A stretch of DNA of 64,000 bases from contig NZ_SNWW01000002.1 of the NCBI RefSeq assembly GCF_004362015.1, positions 558,001-622,000 on the forward strand, given 5' to 3'. The notes under the pieces are model-generated. The model saw nothing but the letters and a program-made list of their open reading frames with translations. It was not told the DNA's origin and did not search any database. Position 1 is the stretch's first letter; each line of letters opens with the position of its first letter. The position numbers were made by a program, and so were the translations under genes. This document shows positions 23,810 to 32,776 of the stretch, piece by piece. The DNA is from Flavobacterium chryseum. Its GTDB lineage: Bacteria > Bacteroidota > Bacteroidia > Flavobacteriales > Flavobacteriaceae.

Positions 23810-24712
23810 TTGAAAACAAAAATTTTATTTTTCTTTTTAGTGTGTTTTTCTATGCACACATTTGCACAGGAAGAAATCGCAGTAGAAAGATACACAGCAC
23901 ATAATAAAGGGAAATTCTTCGTTTCCTGGGGAGGAAACAGAGATAGTTACAGTCAATCTGATGTGACTTTCAGAGGTAAAGATTACAATTTTACGGTTGA
24001 TAATATGGTAGCTCATGATAAACCAAAAGGATGGCATCTTGATTACGTGAATCCGGCTAACATGACAATTCCGCAAACTAACTTTAGAATGGGATATTTC
24101 TTTAGCGACCACTACAGCGTTTCTATTGGTTGGGACCACATGAAGTATGTAATGAGCCAAAACCAGATAGCTAATGTTACTGGTAATATTAATTTACCTG
24201 CTGATCAGGCCGGGTCTATTTACAACGGAGTTTATAATAATACACCTGTAGATATGTCTCAAGGTGGTGCTCAGGAAGGTGGCTTTGAGAAAGGTGAAAT
24301 TCAAAATGGTACTGCTTTTTTAATGTACGAACATACAGATGGTTTGAACTATATTAATACGGAAGTTTCAAGACATGACGATATTTCGAAATGGCTTGGT
24401 TTGCCAAATACAGATAAGATTCAGATTAACTTAACTGAAGGTTTAGGTGCCGGAGTTTTATATCCTAAAACTAATGCAACTGTATTAGGAAAGGATCGTC
24501 ATGATGATTTTCACATTTCGGGTTACGGAGTATCTGCAAAAGCTGGAATTAACTTTACCTTTTTCAAGTATTTTTATCTACAAGGTGAACTAAAAACTGG
24601 TTATATCAATATGCAGGATATTAGAACTACACAAAGTAATGATGATAAAGCTTCGCAACATTTTACATTCGTTCAGAGAATTATTGCTGTTGGAGGAATT
24701 TTTAGAATCTAA
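23810..24712 (+). CDS. exported barrel-like protein, uncharacterised
   Basis: The frame begins with a TTG that directly precedes a signal peptide (KTKILFFFLVCFSMHTFAQ), so the TTG start is likely real. The 280-residue mature protein alternates aromatic and polar residues in short strands (FFVSWGGNRDSYSQSDVTF, NFRMGYFFSDHYSVSIGWDH, YFYLQGELKTGYINM) and ends in a hydrophobic strand with terminal RI. This fits an outer-membrane beta-barrel, although I cannot name the family. It starts 18 bases after kdsA and ends at its own terminator, so it may share the kdsA transcript. Confidence 0.75.
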   Translation: MKTKILFFFLVCFSMHTFAQEEIAVERYTAHNKGKFFVSWGGNRDSYSQSDVTFRGKDYNFTVDNMVAHDKPKGWHLDYVNPANMTIPQTNFRMGYFFSDHYSVSIGWDHMKYVMSQNQIANVTGNINLPADQAGSIYNGVYNNTPVDMSQGGAQEGGFEKGEIQNGTAFLMYEHTDGLNYINTEVSRHDDISKWLGLPNTDKIQINLTEGLGAGVLYPKTNATVLGKDRHDDFHISGYGVSAKAGINFTFFKYFYLQGELKTGYINMQDIRTTQSNDDKASQHFTFVQRIIAVGGIFRI

Positions 24713-24737
24713 TTATTTCATAAAAAATATTTTTAAA

Positions 24738-24771
24738 AATAGCTGTCATTTATTTGGCAGCTATATTTTTT
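24738..24771 (+). terminator. rho-independent terminator after the barrel-like gene
   Basis: ATAGCTGTCA pairs with TGGCAGCTAT (one G-T pair) across a short AT loop, followed by a T run. Confidence 0.8.
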
Positions 24772-24774
24772 ATG

Positions 24775-24803
24775 TTTTACTTTGCGATTCAAAGTTCTTT
24801 TAA
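24775..24803 (+). promoter_or_regulatory. upstream motif shared with the Coq4-like gene, copy 1
   Basis: The stretch TTTTACTTTGCGATTCAAAG then TTCTTTTAAA matches the one at 25627-25655 except for a few central bases. It contains CTTTG...CAAAG as an inverted repeat (24780-24794). TTACTTTG resembles a -7 box with one change. It lies about 75 bases upstream of the chosen ATG of the next gene. Confidence 0.5.
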
Positions 24804-24877
24804 ATGTGTTAAAGTATTTAAAAAAGATAATTAGCCTAAAGTGTAATAATGTACTTTTAGCGTTTAAAAATACAAAG

Positions 24878-25564
24878 ATGAAAAAACAAAAATATCTGTT
24901 TCTTGGAATTACGTTTCTGCTAAGTTTTGGTCTTGCATTGTTTGTCGCAATGTCTGTTTTTCCTAATAATCCATTTTCGAAAACAAAAGCAGCAAAGACT
25001 GAAAGCGCGATACAAAGTAAGCTTAAAAATGGAGATATTATTTTTCAAACCTCGCAATCTCCTCAATGTGAAGCGGTGCGAATTGCTACTAATTCAAAAT
25101 TTTCGCATTGTGGAATAATCTATGATCTTGACGGAAAATGGTTTGTTTTTGAAGCTGTTCAGCCCGTAAAACTAACTCCGTTTGACGAATGGATTCAGCA
25201 TGGAAAAGACAATAAATATGTTATAAAAAGATTAAAAAATGCCGATCAGGTTTTGACACCTGTCGTTGTACAAAAGATGCAAAATTACAGTCAGCAGTTT
25301 GATGGAAAAGAATATGATGCTTATTTTGAATGGACTGATAATAAAATTTATTGTTCTGAATTGGTTTGGAAAATCTATAAAAATGCGGCTGGAATTGAAT
25401 TATGCAAACTAAAGGAATTGAAAGACTTTAATTTAAGTGATGAAAGAGTACAAAAAATACTAAAAGAAAGATACGGCAATGACATTCCGCTTGACGAAAA
25501 AGTAGTGGCTCCTTCTAACCTTGTTGATTCGGATTTATTAAAAACTATAATTGATAATTATTAA
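24878..25564 (+). CDS. YiiX/YebB-type permuted NlpC/P60-like cysteine hydrolase
   Basis: From the chosen ATG the protein begins with an N-terminal membrane anchor or signal segment (YLFLGITFLLSFGLALFVA). The catalytic domain has the permuted order typical of the YiiX/YebB group: LKNGDIIFQTS, then His77 in NSKFSHCGIIYD, an acidic FVFEAVQPV strand, and Cys159 in KIYCSELVWKIYK. Such enzymes act on amide or ester bonds of peptidoglycan or lipids; the substrate is not known here. It has its own terminator and shares an upstream motif with the next gene. Confidence 0.87.
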   Translation: MKKQKYLFLGITFLLSFGLALFVAMSVFPNNPFSKTKAAKTESAIQSKLKNGDIIFQTSQSPQCEAVRIATNSKFSHCGIIYDLDGKWFVFEAVQPVKLTPFDEWIQHGKDNKYVIKRLKNADQVLTPVVVQKMQNYSQQFDGKEYDAYFEWTDNKIYCSELVWKIYKNAAGIELCKLKELKDFNLSDERVQKILKERYGNDIPLDEKVVAPSNLVDSDLLKTIIDNY

Positions 25565-25587
25565 GCAATTTATAACAATAAAATCTT

Positions 25588-25617
25588 AAAGCTAATTCAA
25601 AACTTAATTAGCTTTTT
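25588..25617 (+). terminator. rho-independent terminator after the YiiX-like gene
   Basis: AAAGCTAATT (25588-25597) pairs with AATTAGCTTT (25606-25615) and a T run follows. Confidence 0.82.
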
Positions 25618-25625
25618 TATTTACT

Positions 25626-25655
25626 ATTTTACTTTGAATTTCAAAGAACTTTTAA
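25626..25655 (+). promoter_or_regulatory. upstream motif shared with the YiiX-like gene, copy 2
   Basis: TTTTACTTTGAATTTCAAAG followed by AACTTTTAAA repeats the motif at 24775-24803. Here the centre is a perfect 15-base palindrome (25632-25646, CTTTGAATTTCAAAG). The chosen ATG of the Coq4-like gene is 18 bases downstream. Confidence 0.5.
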
Positions 25656-25672
25656 AAAAAATAAAACAAAAT

Positions 25673-26131
25673 ATGAAAGACACTATTATCGAAAAAATGT
25701 ATGAGCTGTCGCGCGCACCTTATCAAAAATATTTTAAGAAAAATGATCCGTGGCAAATTGATAAGACGAAATTACTGGATTATCCGGAAGGTTCTTTAGG
25801 ACTTGGTTTAGGTAATTTTCTTTATAAAAATCATTTTGATATTCAGCCAAAATTGGAAGATCATGATATTATTCATGTTTTAACGAATACAGGAACTTCT
25901 GTATTAGAAGAAATCGGGATGCAGTATTATCTGCTGGGTAATGGAAAAAGAAGTTTGTATTTATACTTGGTAACATTATCAGGCACCATCTTTTATCCAA
26001 CGAAAATTAATTACTTTTTTGGTGAATATAAAAAAGGAAAAACGGCACTTCCTTTTTATTATCTTGATTTTTCGAAAATGCTATTAATGCCTATTTCTTC
26101 TATTCAAAATACTTTTAAAATATTATCATGA
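25673..26131 (+). CDS. Coq4-like protein
   Basis: The 152-residue protein (from the ATG of MKDTIIEKMYELS) has the Coq4 metal-binding signature HDxxH-x11-E: His64, Asp65, His68 and Glu80 in HDIIHVLTNTGTSVLEEIG. Other matching parts are YPEGSLGLGLGNFLYKNHF before it and the later hydrophobic YLVTLSGTIFYP. Coq4 organises and helps remodel the ubiquinone head group in eukaryotes and proteobacteria. Flavobacteria use menaquinone, so another role, perhaps lipid binding, must be considered. A TTG-started form of this frame would reach back into the shared upstream motif, so the ATG was preferred. Confidence 0.82.
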   Translation: MKDTIIEKMYELSRAPYQKYFKKNDPWQIDKTKLLDYPEGSLGLGLGNFLYKNHFDIQPKLEDHDIIHVLTNTGTSVLEEIGMQYYLLGNGKRSLYLYLVTLSGTIFYPTKINYFFGEYKKGKTALPFYYLDFSKMLLMPISSIQNTFKILS

Positions 26132-26148
26132 AAACTAAAGAGCATAAA

Positions 26149-26177
26149 AAAAGCTACAAGTAAAACTTGTAGCTTTT
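26149..26177. terminator. bidirectional terminator between convergent genes
   Basis: AAAAGCTACAAG (26149-26160) and CTTGTAGCTTTT (26166-26177) form a perfect 12-base stem with a 5-base loop, with A and T runs on either side. It separates the Coq4-like gene from the M28 peptidase gene. Confidence 0.88.
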
Positions 26178-26196
26178 AAAAATCTTTTTGTGAAAA

Positions 26197-27585
26197 TTAG
26201 TTTGAAGCTGGAAGAACAATTCCGGTTTGGTCAATTAAATAAACCAAACTTGCCATTGTCGCGGCTCCAAGTTCTAACTCTCTTTTATTAATGGCATCAA
26301 ATTTATCGTTTGCTGCATGGTGATAATCAAAGTAACGTTGAGAATCTGGTTTTAAACCTGCTTTTACGATCGCTTTAGACGTTAAATGATCAATATCTGA
26401 CCCAGCGTGTCCAATTGTGAAACTGTGTATCAAATAAGGCTCAAAAAGGTCTTTGAAACCTTGTATTTTTTTGAAGTTCGTATCATCTGCCTGAACAGAA
26501 AACCCTCTTGGACTAAATCCGCCTGAATCACTTTCTAAAGCAAAAATATGATTTTCGTTCTTTTGCTTTGAAACTTCTTCGTACTTAGCACCACCTTTTC
26601 CGCCGTTTTCTTCGTTCATAAACAATACTGCACGAATGGTATTTTTTGGTTTGTAGTTTAAGTTTTTAAGTATACGAATTACTTCCATACTTTGCACTAC
26701 TCCTGCTCCATCATCGTGAGAACCATCTGCTAAATCCCAAGAATCAAGGTGACCGCCTACAACCATAATATTTTCTGGAGTAACTGTTCCTGTTAATTCT
26801 CCAATTACATTGTATGACAATACATCCGGTAGTGTTTCGCATGATTGTTTGAAATAAAATTTCAAGGCCGGATTGCTTTTCAAAGTTGCACTTAATAACT
26901 CAGCTCCGTTTGTACTAATTGCCGCTGTTGGAATATATTTTTCCTTTGGTAAATCGCCATAACTCTGAGCGCCTGTATGAGGAAAATCATCTAAACGCAA
27001 ATTCATAGAACGAACAATTGTTCCTACAGCTCCAAGTTTAGCCGCTTCTTTTGCTCCGGCAAATCTCTGATCTACACATGCTCCGTATGATATAAAGGTT
27101 TCAATATTTTCAGGGTTCATTGGTCTGTTAAAAAACACAATTTTTCCTTTTACTTTATCACCAAGTTCTGCTAATTCTTTAATTCCCTGAACTTCGATTA
27201 CTTCTGCAGTAAGTCCGGTTTTTGCAGTTGCAACAGAACCACCTAAAGCACAAATTGGCACTACTGTTTTTGCTTTTCCGTCAAGAATGTAAGCGGTTTC
27301 TTTTTCGCCACGAACCCAATGCGGAACCATAACTTCCTGTAAGTACACTTTGTCAAGTCCTAAACTTTCTAATTGTGCTTTTGTATAATTTACAGCTAGT
27401 TGGGCATTTTGAGATCCTGATAAACGAGCTCCGATATCATTAGACAAATACTCTAACCAAGTATAGCATTTAGACTCTGTTAAAGCTTTTTTGTAAAATA
27501 ATTTAATATTTTTTTCATCATTTGACTGTGCAAAAGATGTCAATCCGTTTAAAACTAAAACAGTTAAAAGAATCGTTTTTTTCAT
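26197..27585 (-). CDS. secreted M28 family zinc peptidase with PA-type insert
   Basis: A signal peptide ends at LTSFAQ (residue 20). The catalytic domain has the M28 zinc-site motifs VVGGHLDSWDLADGSHDDGAG, with His279 and the bridging Asp near 291, then MNEENGGKGG with the catalytic and ligand Glu pair at 325-326, ESDSGGFSP, and HAGSDIDHL. Residues about 110-245 resemble a protease-associated insert (KVKGKIVFFNRPMNPE, AAKLGAVGTIVRS). These are aminopeptidases or dipeptidases acting in the periplasm or outside. It lies downstream of the GH43 gene on the same strand, but 117 bases apart and probably independent. Confidence 0.92.
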   Translation of the reverse strand: MKKTILLTVLVLNGLTSFAQSNDEKNIKLFYKKALTESKCYTWLEYLSNDIGARLSGSQNAQLAVNYTKAQLESLGLDKVYLQEVMVPHWVRGEKETAYILDGKAKTVVPICALGGSVATAKTGLTAEVIEVQGIKELAELGDKVKGKIVFFNRPMNPENIETFISYGACVDQRFAGAKEAAKLGAVGTIVRSMNLRLDDFPHTGAQSYGDLPKEKYIPTAAISTNGAELLSATLKSNPALKFYFKQSCETLPDVLSYNVIGELTGTVTPENIMVVGGHLDSWDLADGSHDDGAGVVQSMEVIRILKNLNYKPKNTIRAVLFMNEENGGKGGAKYEEVSKQKNENHIFALESDSGGFSPRGFSVQADDTNFKKIQGFKDLFEPYLIHSFTIGHAGSDIDHLTSKAIVKAGLKPDSQRYFDYHHAANDKFDAINKRELELGAATMASLVYLIDQTGIVLPASN

Positions 27586-27702
27586 AGGTTATTCGCATTT
27601 TGGGTTAATTAATTCACTTGTTAATTGGCTTGACAAAGGAACAAAATTCTTTTGCAAATCAGGTGGATTTTAATAACCCATTTTCTAAAAAATAAAACAA
27701 AT

Positions 27703-29625
27703 TTACTTTACTTCGTTAATCTTATTTTTTGTGCTGATACCATTTTCATTAAACGCCTCAATTGTAAAATAATACTTCGTTCCTTTGTCTAAACCTCTAA
27801 AATCATAAGAGCTTTCATCATAGACCATTATGGTGTTGTACAATTTATCAGGAGAAATTCCATAATAAATGTTATATCCAATGGCATCGGTTTGCTTTTT
27901 CCAGGTAATCATTGCACTACGGGAGTCGGCTGCATTTCTTTTCACTTTAAAATCAGAAACCGGTTTTGGTTTTACGGATAAGCCGTTTCCAAAAACCCTG
28001 AAATCTGATATGGCAAATAAGCCCGAAGCATTATGAATATTTTCCATTTTAATGTAGCGCGCTTCAATTGGTTTTGATAATTCTACATAATCGTGTGGAA
28101 CGTCTTTATCATTCTGAGATTTATCGATAACTAATTTCCAATTTACAGCATCATCAGACATGAATATTTTGTACTGATAATAAATATCCATTGCCTTATT
28201 GTATTGTGTCGCTTTATGATCGGCATAATTTATTTGCAAAGCGTTTATTTGCATTTTTCTTCCCAAATCAAGCTGCAACCATTCACCGGGGTTACTGGTT
28301 TTTGCAGACCAATACGTTTGAATATTTTCATCAGTTAAATTTGCAGCTCCGTAACAGAATTTCTCATAAACTTTTTTACCGCCATTATCTACTCTGTGTG
28401 TCTCAACTTCCATACAATCTTCAGAAGAGGAAACTGTTACCGGTTTTTTATACGAAAGCAGCATCCAGCCCGATGAAGCGCCATTTTCATGATTGCGCAG
28501 TTCTGTCGGAAGTTTTATTGGAAAATCTCCGTAAGAGGTATTCGAATACATTATATCATCTTTATCAAAACCTGCAGGAAACATATCGATACGACGTTCA
28601 AAACGATCTTTTATCGAGATTTTGCAAGTTCCGGTATTCCAGTAATTGCCGTAATTATCAGCAAAAGTATTTCCGTGCCCTGCTCCAATTACAAATCCGC
28701 CTGGCTTGTATGACATCGGATTGTGTTTTTGATAAACGAATGGCCCTAACGGATTATCTCCAACATGTACTCCGTTTGCATAACCTTTAAACTCCGTTGC
28801 AGGAGCACCATATTGCATATAATATTTTCCGTTGTGTTTTGTCATCCAGGCACCTTCTATGAAATTTCCCCAAGGTGCTGGTTCCATATCATTATTTGGA
28901 CCAAAACGTTCCCAGCCGTGAGCTGCAGGATCAAGACCAACAACCGCTTTTGCCTGACCATAAGGTTTTTGAATATCTTCGACTTCGGTTGCAGCATAAA
29001 GCTTTGCATAATCGGCCTGATTCCCTTTTGGCAACCAGGTTTTGTAATCAACTTCAACACCTACAAGTGGCAATTTTCCGCTTGAACCGTAGTACATGTA
29101 TACTTTTTTATCGTCATCCTGAAAAATAGCAGGATCCCAAGTTGGCAACATTGCTTTATCAACATGTCTTAACCATTTACCTGATTTTGGATCAGCAGTT
29201 TTCCAAACCGGATGATCTTTTTGCCAGGTAGAACCAACGTAAAATAAGGTATCGTTTACAACCCACGCAGCAGGCGCACATTGATCGTCGTCCCCAGGTT
29301 TTCTTTGAAAACTTCCGTAAACAAATTTCCAGTCAGACATATCTTTACTCCAAAAGAAACCAGCCTGATTGGTTGCAAATAAATAATATTCGCCTTTAAA
29401 AGTAATAATTACAGGATCTGCACTTGAACGACGCGATTCTGGAATTCCGTTATGATTAAATGTTGTATAATTATATCCGATATTAATTGGATTACAATAA
29501 GTTGACGCAGGTTTATTAGGATCAAACCATTCTGTTTTTCCTGGAATAGGTGAATTTTGTGCTGATGTAGTGATTGGAAATCCAATCAAAATCAGTAAAA
29601 GCGGAATTAAAAATATCTTTTTCAT
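27703..29625 (-). CDS. secreted GH43-family glycoside hydrolase with discoidin-like CBM and FN3 domain
   Basis: The chosen start gives MKKIFLIPLLLILIGFPITTSAQ, a signal peptide. The five-bladed propeller shows the GH43 acids: Asp near residue 70 in SSADPVIITFKGEYYLFATN, a second Asp in TWDPAIFQDDDKKVYMYYG, and the acid Glu in FIEGAWMTKHNGKYYMQYG. A discoidin-like (F5/8 type C) module follows at about 410-550 (NIQTYWSAKTSNPGEWLQLD, ARYIKMENIHN), then an FN3-type domain at the C-terminus. GH43 enzymes remove arabinose, xylose or galactose units. It comes after a strong terminator, so it is adjacent to, but probably not co-transcribed with, the glucan-type operon. Confidence 0.9.
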   Translation of the reverse strand: MKKIFLIPLLLILIGFPITTSAQNSPIPGKTEWFDPNKPASTYCNPINIGYNYTTFNHNGIPESRRSSADPVIITFKGEYYLFATNQAGFFWSKDMSDWKFVYGSFQRKPGDDDQCAPAAWVVNDTLFYVGSTWQKDHPVWKTADPKSGKWLRHVDKAMLPTWDPAIFQDDDKKVYMYYGSSGKLPLVGVEVDYKTWLPKGNQADYAKLYAATEVEDIQKPYGQAKAVVGLDPAAHGWERFGPNNDMEPAPWGNFIEGAWMTKHNGKYYMQYGAPATEFKGYANGVHVGDNPLGPFVYQKHNPMSYKPGGFVIGAGHGNTFADNYGNYWNTGTCKISIKDRFERRIDMFPAGFDKDDIMYSNTSYGDFPIKLPTELRNHENGASSGWMLLSYKKPVTVSSSEDCMEVETHRVDNGGKKVYEKFCYGAANLTDENIQTYWSAKTSNPGEWLQLDLGRKMQINALQINYADHKATQYNKAMDIYYQYKIFMSDDAVNWKLVIDKSQNDKDVPHDYVELSKPIEARYIKMENIHNASGLFAISDFRVFGNGLSVKPKPVSDFKVKRNAADSRSAMITWKKQTDAIGYNIYYGISPDKLYNTIMVYDESSYDFRGLDKGTKYYFTIEAFNENGISTKNKINEVK

Positions 29626-29686
29626 CTGTATTAATTTAAACACTAATTTTATATGTAAATTCTTATTTAATAAATTATTAAATCTA

Positions 29687-29720
29687 TAAAAAAGCCCTTC
29701 GTATAACCAGTACGAAGGGC
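29687..29720 (-). terminator. terminator of the SusC-to-GH3 operon
   Basis: GCCCTTCGTA (29694-29703) and TACGAAGGGC (29711-29720) form a perfect 10-base stem with a 7-base loop. On the minus strand it is followed by a T run (complement of the A run at 29688-29693), right after the GH3 gene. Confidence 0.9.
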
Positions 29721-29740
29721 ATTACTAATTAACAAACCAA

Positions 29741-32041
29741 TTATTTAGTTAACTCAAAACTAACTTTCTTATCGGCATTTGAATTTCCTCCAACGAAAAC
29801 ATCAAACTGTCCAGGTTCTGCTACGAATTGTAAATCAGAATTATAAAATTTTAAATCTTCAACCGTGATATCAAAAGTCACCGTTTGTTTTTCACCTTTT
29901 TTAAGTGTTATTTTTTGGAAGTTTTTCAGTTCTCTAACTGGTCTTGTTACTGAACCAACTAAATCTCTGATGTATAACTGAACGGTTTCTTTTCCGTCAT
30001 AATTTCCTGTATTGGCAACATCAACTGTTACTTTTAATTTTCCGCTGAAATTCATTTTATCAGATGAAATTTTTACGTTTGAATACTCAAATGTGGTATA
30101 ACTTAAACCAAAACCAAATGGAAATAATGGCTCGTTTCTTTCGTCAATATAATTTGATCTGAATTTTTCGAATTTTCCTTCTGTATTAGAAAGTGGTCTT
30201 CCTGTGTTTTTATGTGCATAATAAATTGGCAACTGACCAACGCTTCTTGGAAAAGTTGTTGTCAATTTTCCTGATGGGTTAACATCTCCAAATAAAACAT
30301 CAGCTATAGCATAACCTGCTTCTGTACCTGCAAACCAAACGTTTAAGATTGCCGGAACTGATTTCTCTTCATCAGTTAAAACTAGCGGACGTCCGTCGAA
30401 TAAAACTAAAACAACTGGCTTTCCAGTTTTTAGTAATGCATTCAATAAATCTTTTTGTGCTTGTGGAATTTCTAAATTTGTTCTACTGCTGGACTCTCCG
30501 CTCATTTCTGCGGATTCTCCTAAAGCCGCCACAATAACGTCTGATTGATTGGCTACTTTTAAGGCTTCTGCCAATAATTCTTCTTTAGAACGAGCATCAC
30601 GGTGCAATGTTTTTCCAAACATTGTCGCGTTAGTTTCAAAAGTTTCATCATAATCTAAGTTACTTCCTTTAGCATATAACACTTTCGTGGAAGTTCCTGC
30701 AACTTCTTTAATTCCTGCCAATAATGAAATAGCATTTTCCATTTTTGTCGCTACGCTCCAGGTTCCCGGCATATTTTCTTTAGCATCTGCCAACGGTCCG
30801 ATAAGTGCAATAGTTCCTGATTTTTTAAGCGGTAATGCCTGATTTTGATTTTTTAATAAAACCAATGATTGTGCTGCAATCTGACGTGCTTCTTTTCTGC
30901 TGCTTGCGGTAAAGATTTCCGTTTTTGCTCTGTTTTCATTACAATATTTATACGGATCCTGGAACAATCCTAAATCGTATTTTGCTTCTAAAATAAGTTT
31001 AACAGCATTATCAATTTGAGCAATCGTTACTCTTTTTTCTTCTAAAGATTTCTTTAAAGTTGTCAAAAAACCTTCTCCAACCATATCCATTTCAACACCT
31101 GCGTTTAATGATAAAGCAGACACGTCTTGCAAATTACCCATTCCGTGTTCTATCATCTCAGGAATTCCAGTAAAATCTGTAACTACAAAACCTTTAAAAC
31201 CCCATTTTTTTCTTAAAACATCAGTCATTAACCATCTGTTTCCGGTTGCAGGAATTCCATCAATTTCATTGAAAGAAGCCATAACTGAACCTACTCCGGC
31301 ATCAACCGCTGCTTTGTATGGCGGAAAATAATCGTTGAACATTCTGATATGACTCATATCAACTGTATTGTAATCACGTCCTCCTTCTGGTGCACCGTAT
31401 AAAGCAAAATGTTTTACACACGCCAAAATAGAGTTGTTTTTGGAAAGATCATGTTGTTGGTATCCGTTTACCATTGCTTTTGCAATCTGGCTTCCTAAGT
31501 ACGGATCTTCACCTGAACCTTCAGAAACTCTTCCCCAACGAGGATCACGAGAAATATCAACCATTGGCGAAAATGTCCAGTTGATTCCGTCAGCACTTGC
31601 TTCCTGAGCTGCAATTTGAGCACTTCTTTCAATCAAATTCATATCCCACGTACATGACAGACCAAGTGGAATTGGAAATGTTGTTTCGTAACCATGAATT
31701 ACATCCATACCAAAAAGCAACGGAATTTTTAAACGGCTTTTTTCAACAGCGATCTTTTGTACTTCTTTAATTTTTTGTACTGATTTTATATTGAATAGAC
31801 CTCCTACTTTGCCTTCAGCAATATTTTTTGCAACATTCGAACTATTAGCTTGTCCTGTAGTAATATCGCCAGAAGTTGGTAAATTTAGCTGTCCTAATTT
31901 TTCATCTAATGTCATTTTAGAAATTAATTCAGCTACAAACTCTGATTTCGGCTTAATTGTTACTGCATTCTTAGTGTTCTTTTTCTGGGCGTAACCCAAA
32001 ACAGCACATCCTAAAAAAAGTAAGACTAATTTGTTTTTCAT
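29741..32041 (-). CDS. GH3 beta-glucosidase
   Basis: A signal peptide (MKNKLVLLFLGCAVLGYAQ) exports this 766-residue enzyme. The barrel domain has KIPLLFGMDVIHGYETTFP, DPRWGRVSEGSGEDPYLG, and ACVKHFALYGAPEGGRDYN. The nucleophile region GFVVTDFTGIPEMIEHG places the catalytic Asp at residue 289. The alpha/beta sandwich carries AALGESAEMSGESSSR, where the acid/base Glu lies, and a C-terminal FN3-like domain ends the protein. The TDFTG-type nucleophile motif resembles the BglX and Bacteroides beta-1,2-glucosidase branch. It is the last gene of the SusC/D operon and would finish imported gluco-oligosaccharides in the periplasm. Confidence 0.93.
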   Translation of the reverse strand: MKNKLVLLFLGCAVLGYAQKKNTKNAVTIKPKSEFVAELISKMTLDEKLGQLNLPTSGDITTGQANSSNVAKNIAEGKVGGLFNIKSVQKIKEVQKIAVEKSRLKIPLLFGMDVIHGYETTFPIPLGLSCTWDMNLIERSAQIAAQEASADGINWTFSPMVDISRDPRWGRVSEGSGEDPYLGSQIAKAMVNGYQQHDLSKNNSILACVKHFALYGAPEGGRDYNTVDMSHIRMFNDYFPPYKAAVDAGVGSVMASFNEIDGIPATGNRWLMTDVLRKKWGFKGFVVTDFTGIPEMIEHGMGNLQDVSALSLNAGVEMDMVGEGFLTTLKKSLEEKRVTIAQIDNAVKLILEAKYDLGLFQDPYKYCNENRAKTEIFTASSRKEARQIAAQSLVLLKNQNQALPLKKSGTIALIGPLADAKENMPGTWSVATKMENAISLLAGIKEVAGTSTKVLYAKGSNLDYDETFETNATMFGKTLHRDARSKEELLAEALKVANQSDVIVAALGESAEMSGESSSRTNLEIPQAQKDLLNALLKTGKPVVLVLFDGRPLVLTDEEKSVPAILNVWFAGTEAGYAIADVLFGDVNPSGKLTTTFPRSVGQLPIYYAHKNTGRPLSNTEGKFEKFRSNYIDERNEPLFPFGFGLSYTTFEYSNVKISSDKMNFSGKLKVTVDVANTGNYDGKETVQLYIRDLVGSVTRPVRELKNFQKITLKKGEKQTVTFDITVEDLKFYNSDLQFVAEPGQFDVFVGGNSNADKKVSFELTK

Positions 32042-32051
32042 TCTATCGTTT

Positions 32052-32765
32052 TTATTTGTTTGTATTCTTTTTAACCTGTTTCAACATCCAGTTGTAAATT
32101 TCCGGATTATCATAAACTCTTGTCCAACTGTCGTGACCTGCATCATCAAAAATGGTGAGTTGAACATCTGGTGCATTGCACTTTTTTAACTCTTTGTAAA
32201 TGGTTATGGCATAATCTACCTTTACCACATCATCTAATAATCCGTGAAAAATCCTAGTTGGAATATTTGCAATCTTACATGCGCTTTCTAACTCAATTAA
32301 ATCAACAAAACCAGAAATTGGTACAATTGCCGCAAATTTTTCAGGATATGAAAGTGCTAAATTCCATGCTGCCCAGCCTCCCGAACTTAATCCTGTAACA
32401 TATATTCTTTCAGGATCAATTTTGTTCTCTTTTTGAATTTTTAAAATCAATTCATAAATAGATTCTATGTTCCAATTTTCATCTTCTTTGCATTGTGGTG
32501 CAACAACATAAGCATCTAATTCATGTGTTTTTAAATACTTTAAAGGTCCATGAATTTTTACTTTTTCGAGATCTGTTCCCTTTTCTCCATCACCTGAAAT
32601 AAAAACGATTAATGGCTTTTTATCTTTTGTATTTGCTGGTTTGTGCAAAACGTAGCCTAATTCATAATTGGTTACCACAACTGTTTTTATTTTTCCATTT
32701 GTTTCTTTTTGTGCAAAACCTAATACAGAAAATAAGAGCACTAATACTGCTAATTTGTACTTCAT
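32052..32765 (-). CDS. secreted serine alpha/beta hydrolase of the SusC/D operon
   Basis: A signal peptide (MKYKLAVLVLLFSVLGFAQ) precedes an alpha/beta-hydrolase domain of the dienelactone hydrolase/esterase type. The nucleophile elbow YVTGLSSGGWAAW gives Ser127. The acid is in FHGLLDDVVKVD and the His in FDDAGHDSWTRVYDN, a pattern seen in polysaccharide-linked esterases and phospholipase-like proteins. The gene is 11 bases from the GH144-like gene and 10 bases from the GH3 gene, so it belongs to the operon. It may remove acyl substituents such as succinyl or acetyl groups from the glucan; that is inference from position. Confidence 0.85.
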   Translation of the reverse strand: MKYKLAVLVLLFSVLGFAQKETNGKIKTVVVTNYELGYVLHKPANTKDKKPLIVFISGDGEKGTDLEKVKIHGPLKYLKTHELDAYVVAPQCKEDENWNIESIYELILKIQKENKIDPERIYVTGLSSGGWAAWNLALSYPEKFAAIVPISGFVDLIELESACKIANIPTRIFHGLLDDVVKVDYAITIYKELKKCNAPDVQLTIFDDAGHDSWTRVYDNPEIYNWMLKQVKKNTNK

Positions 32766-32776
32766 ATTAAATTATC

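Noticed and set aside
28191-28790. 199-residue plus-strand open frame opposite the GH43 gene
   Set aside because: It is a shadow of a real gene with clear catalytic motifs; it has no signal, motif or promoter of its own.
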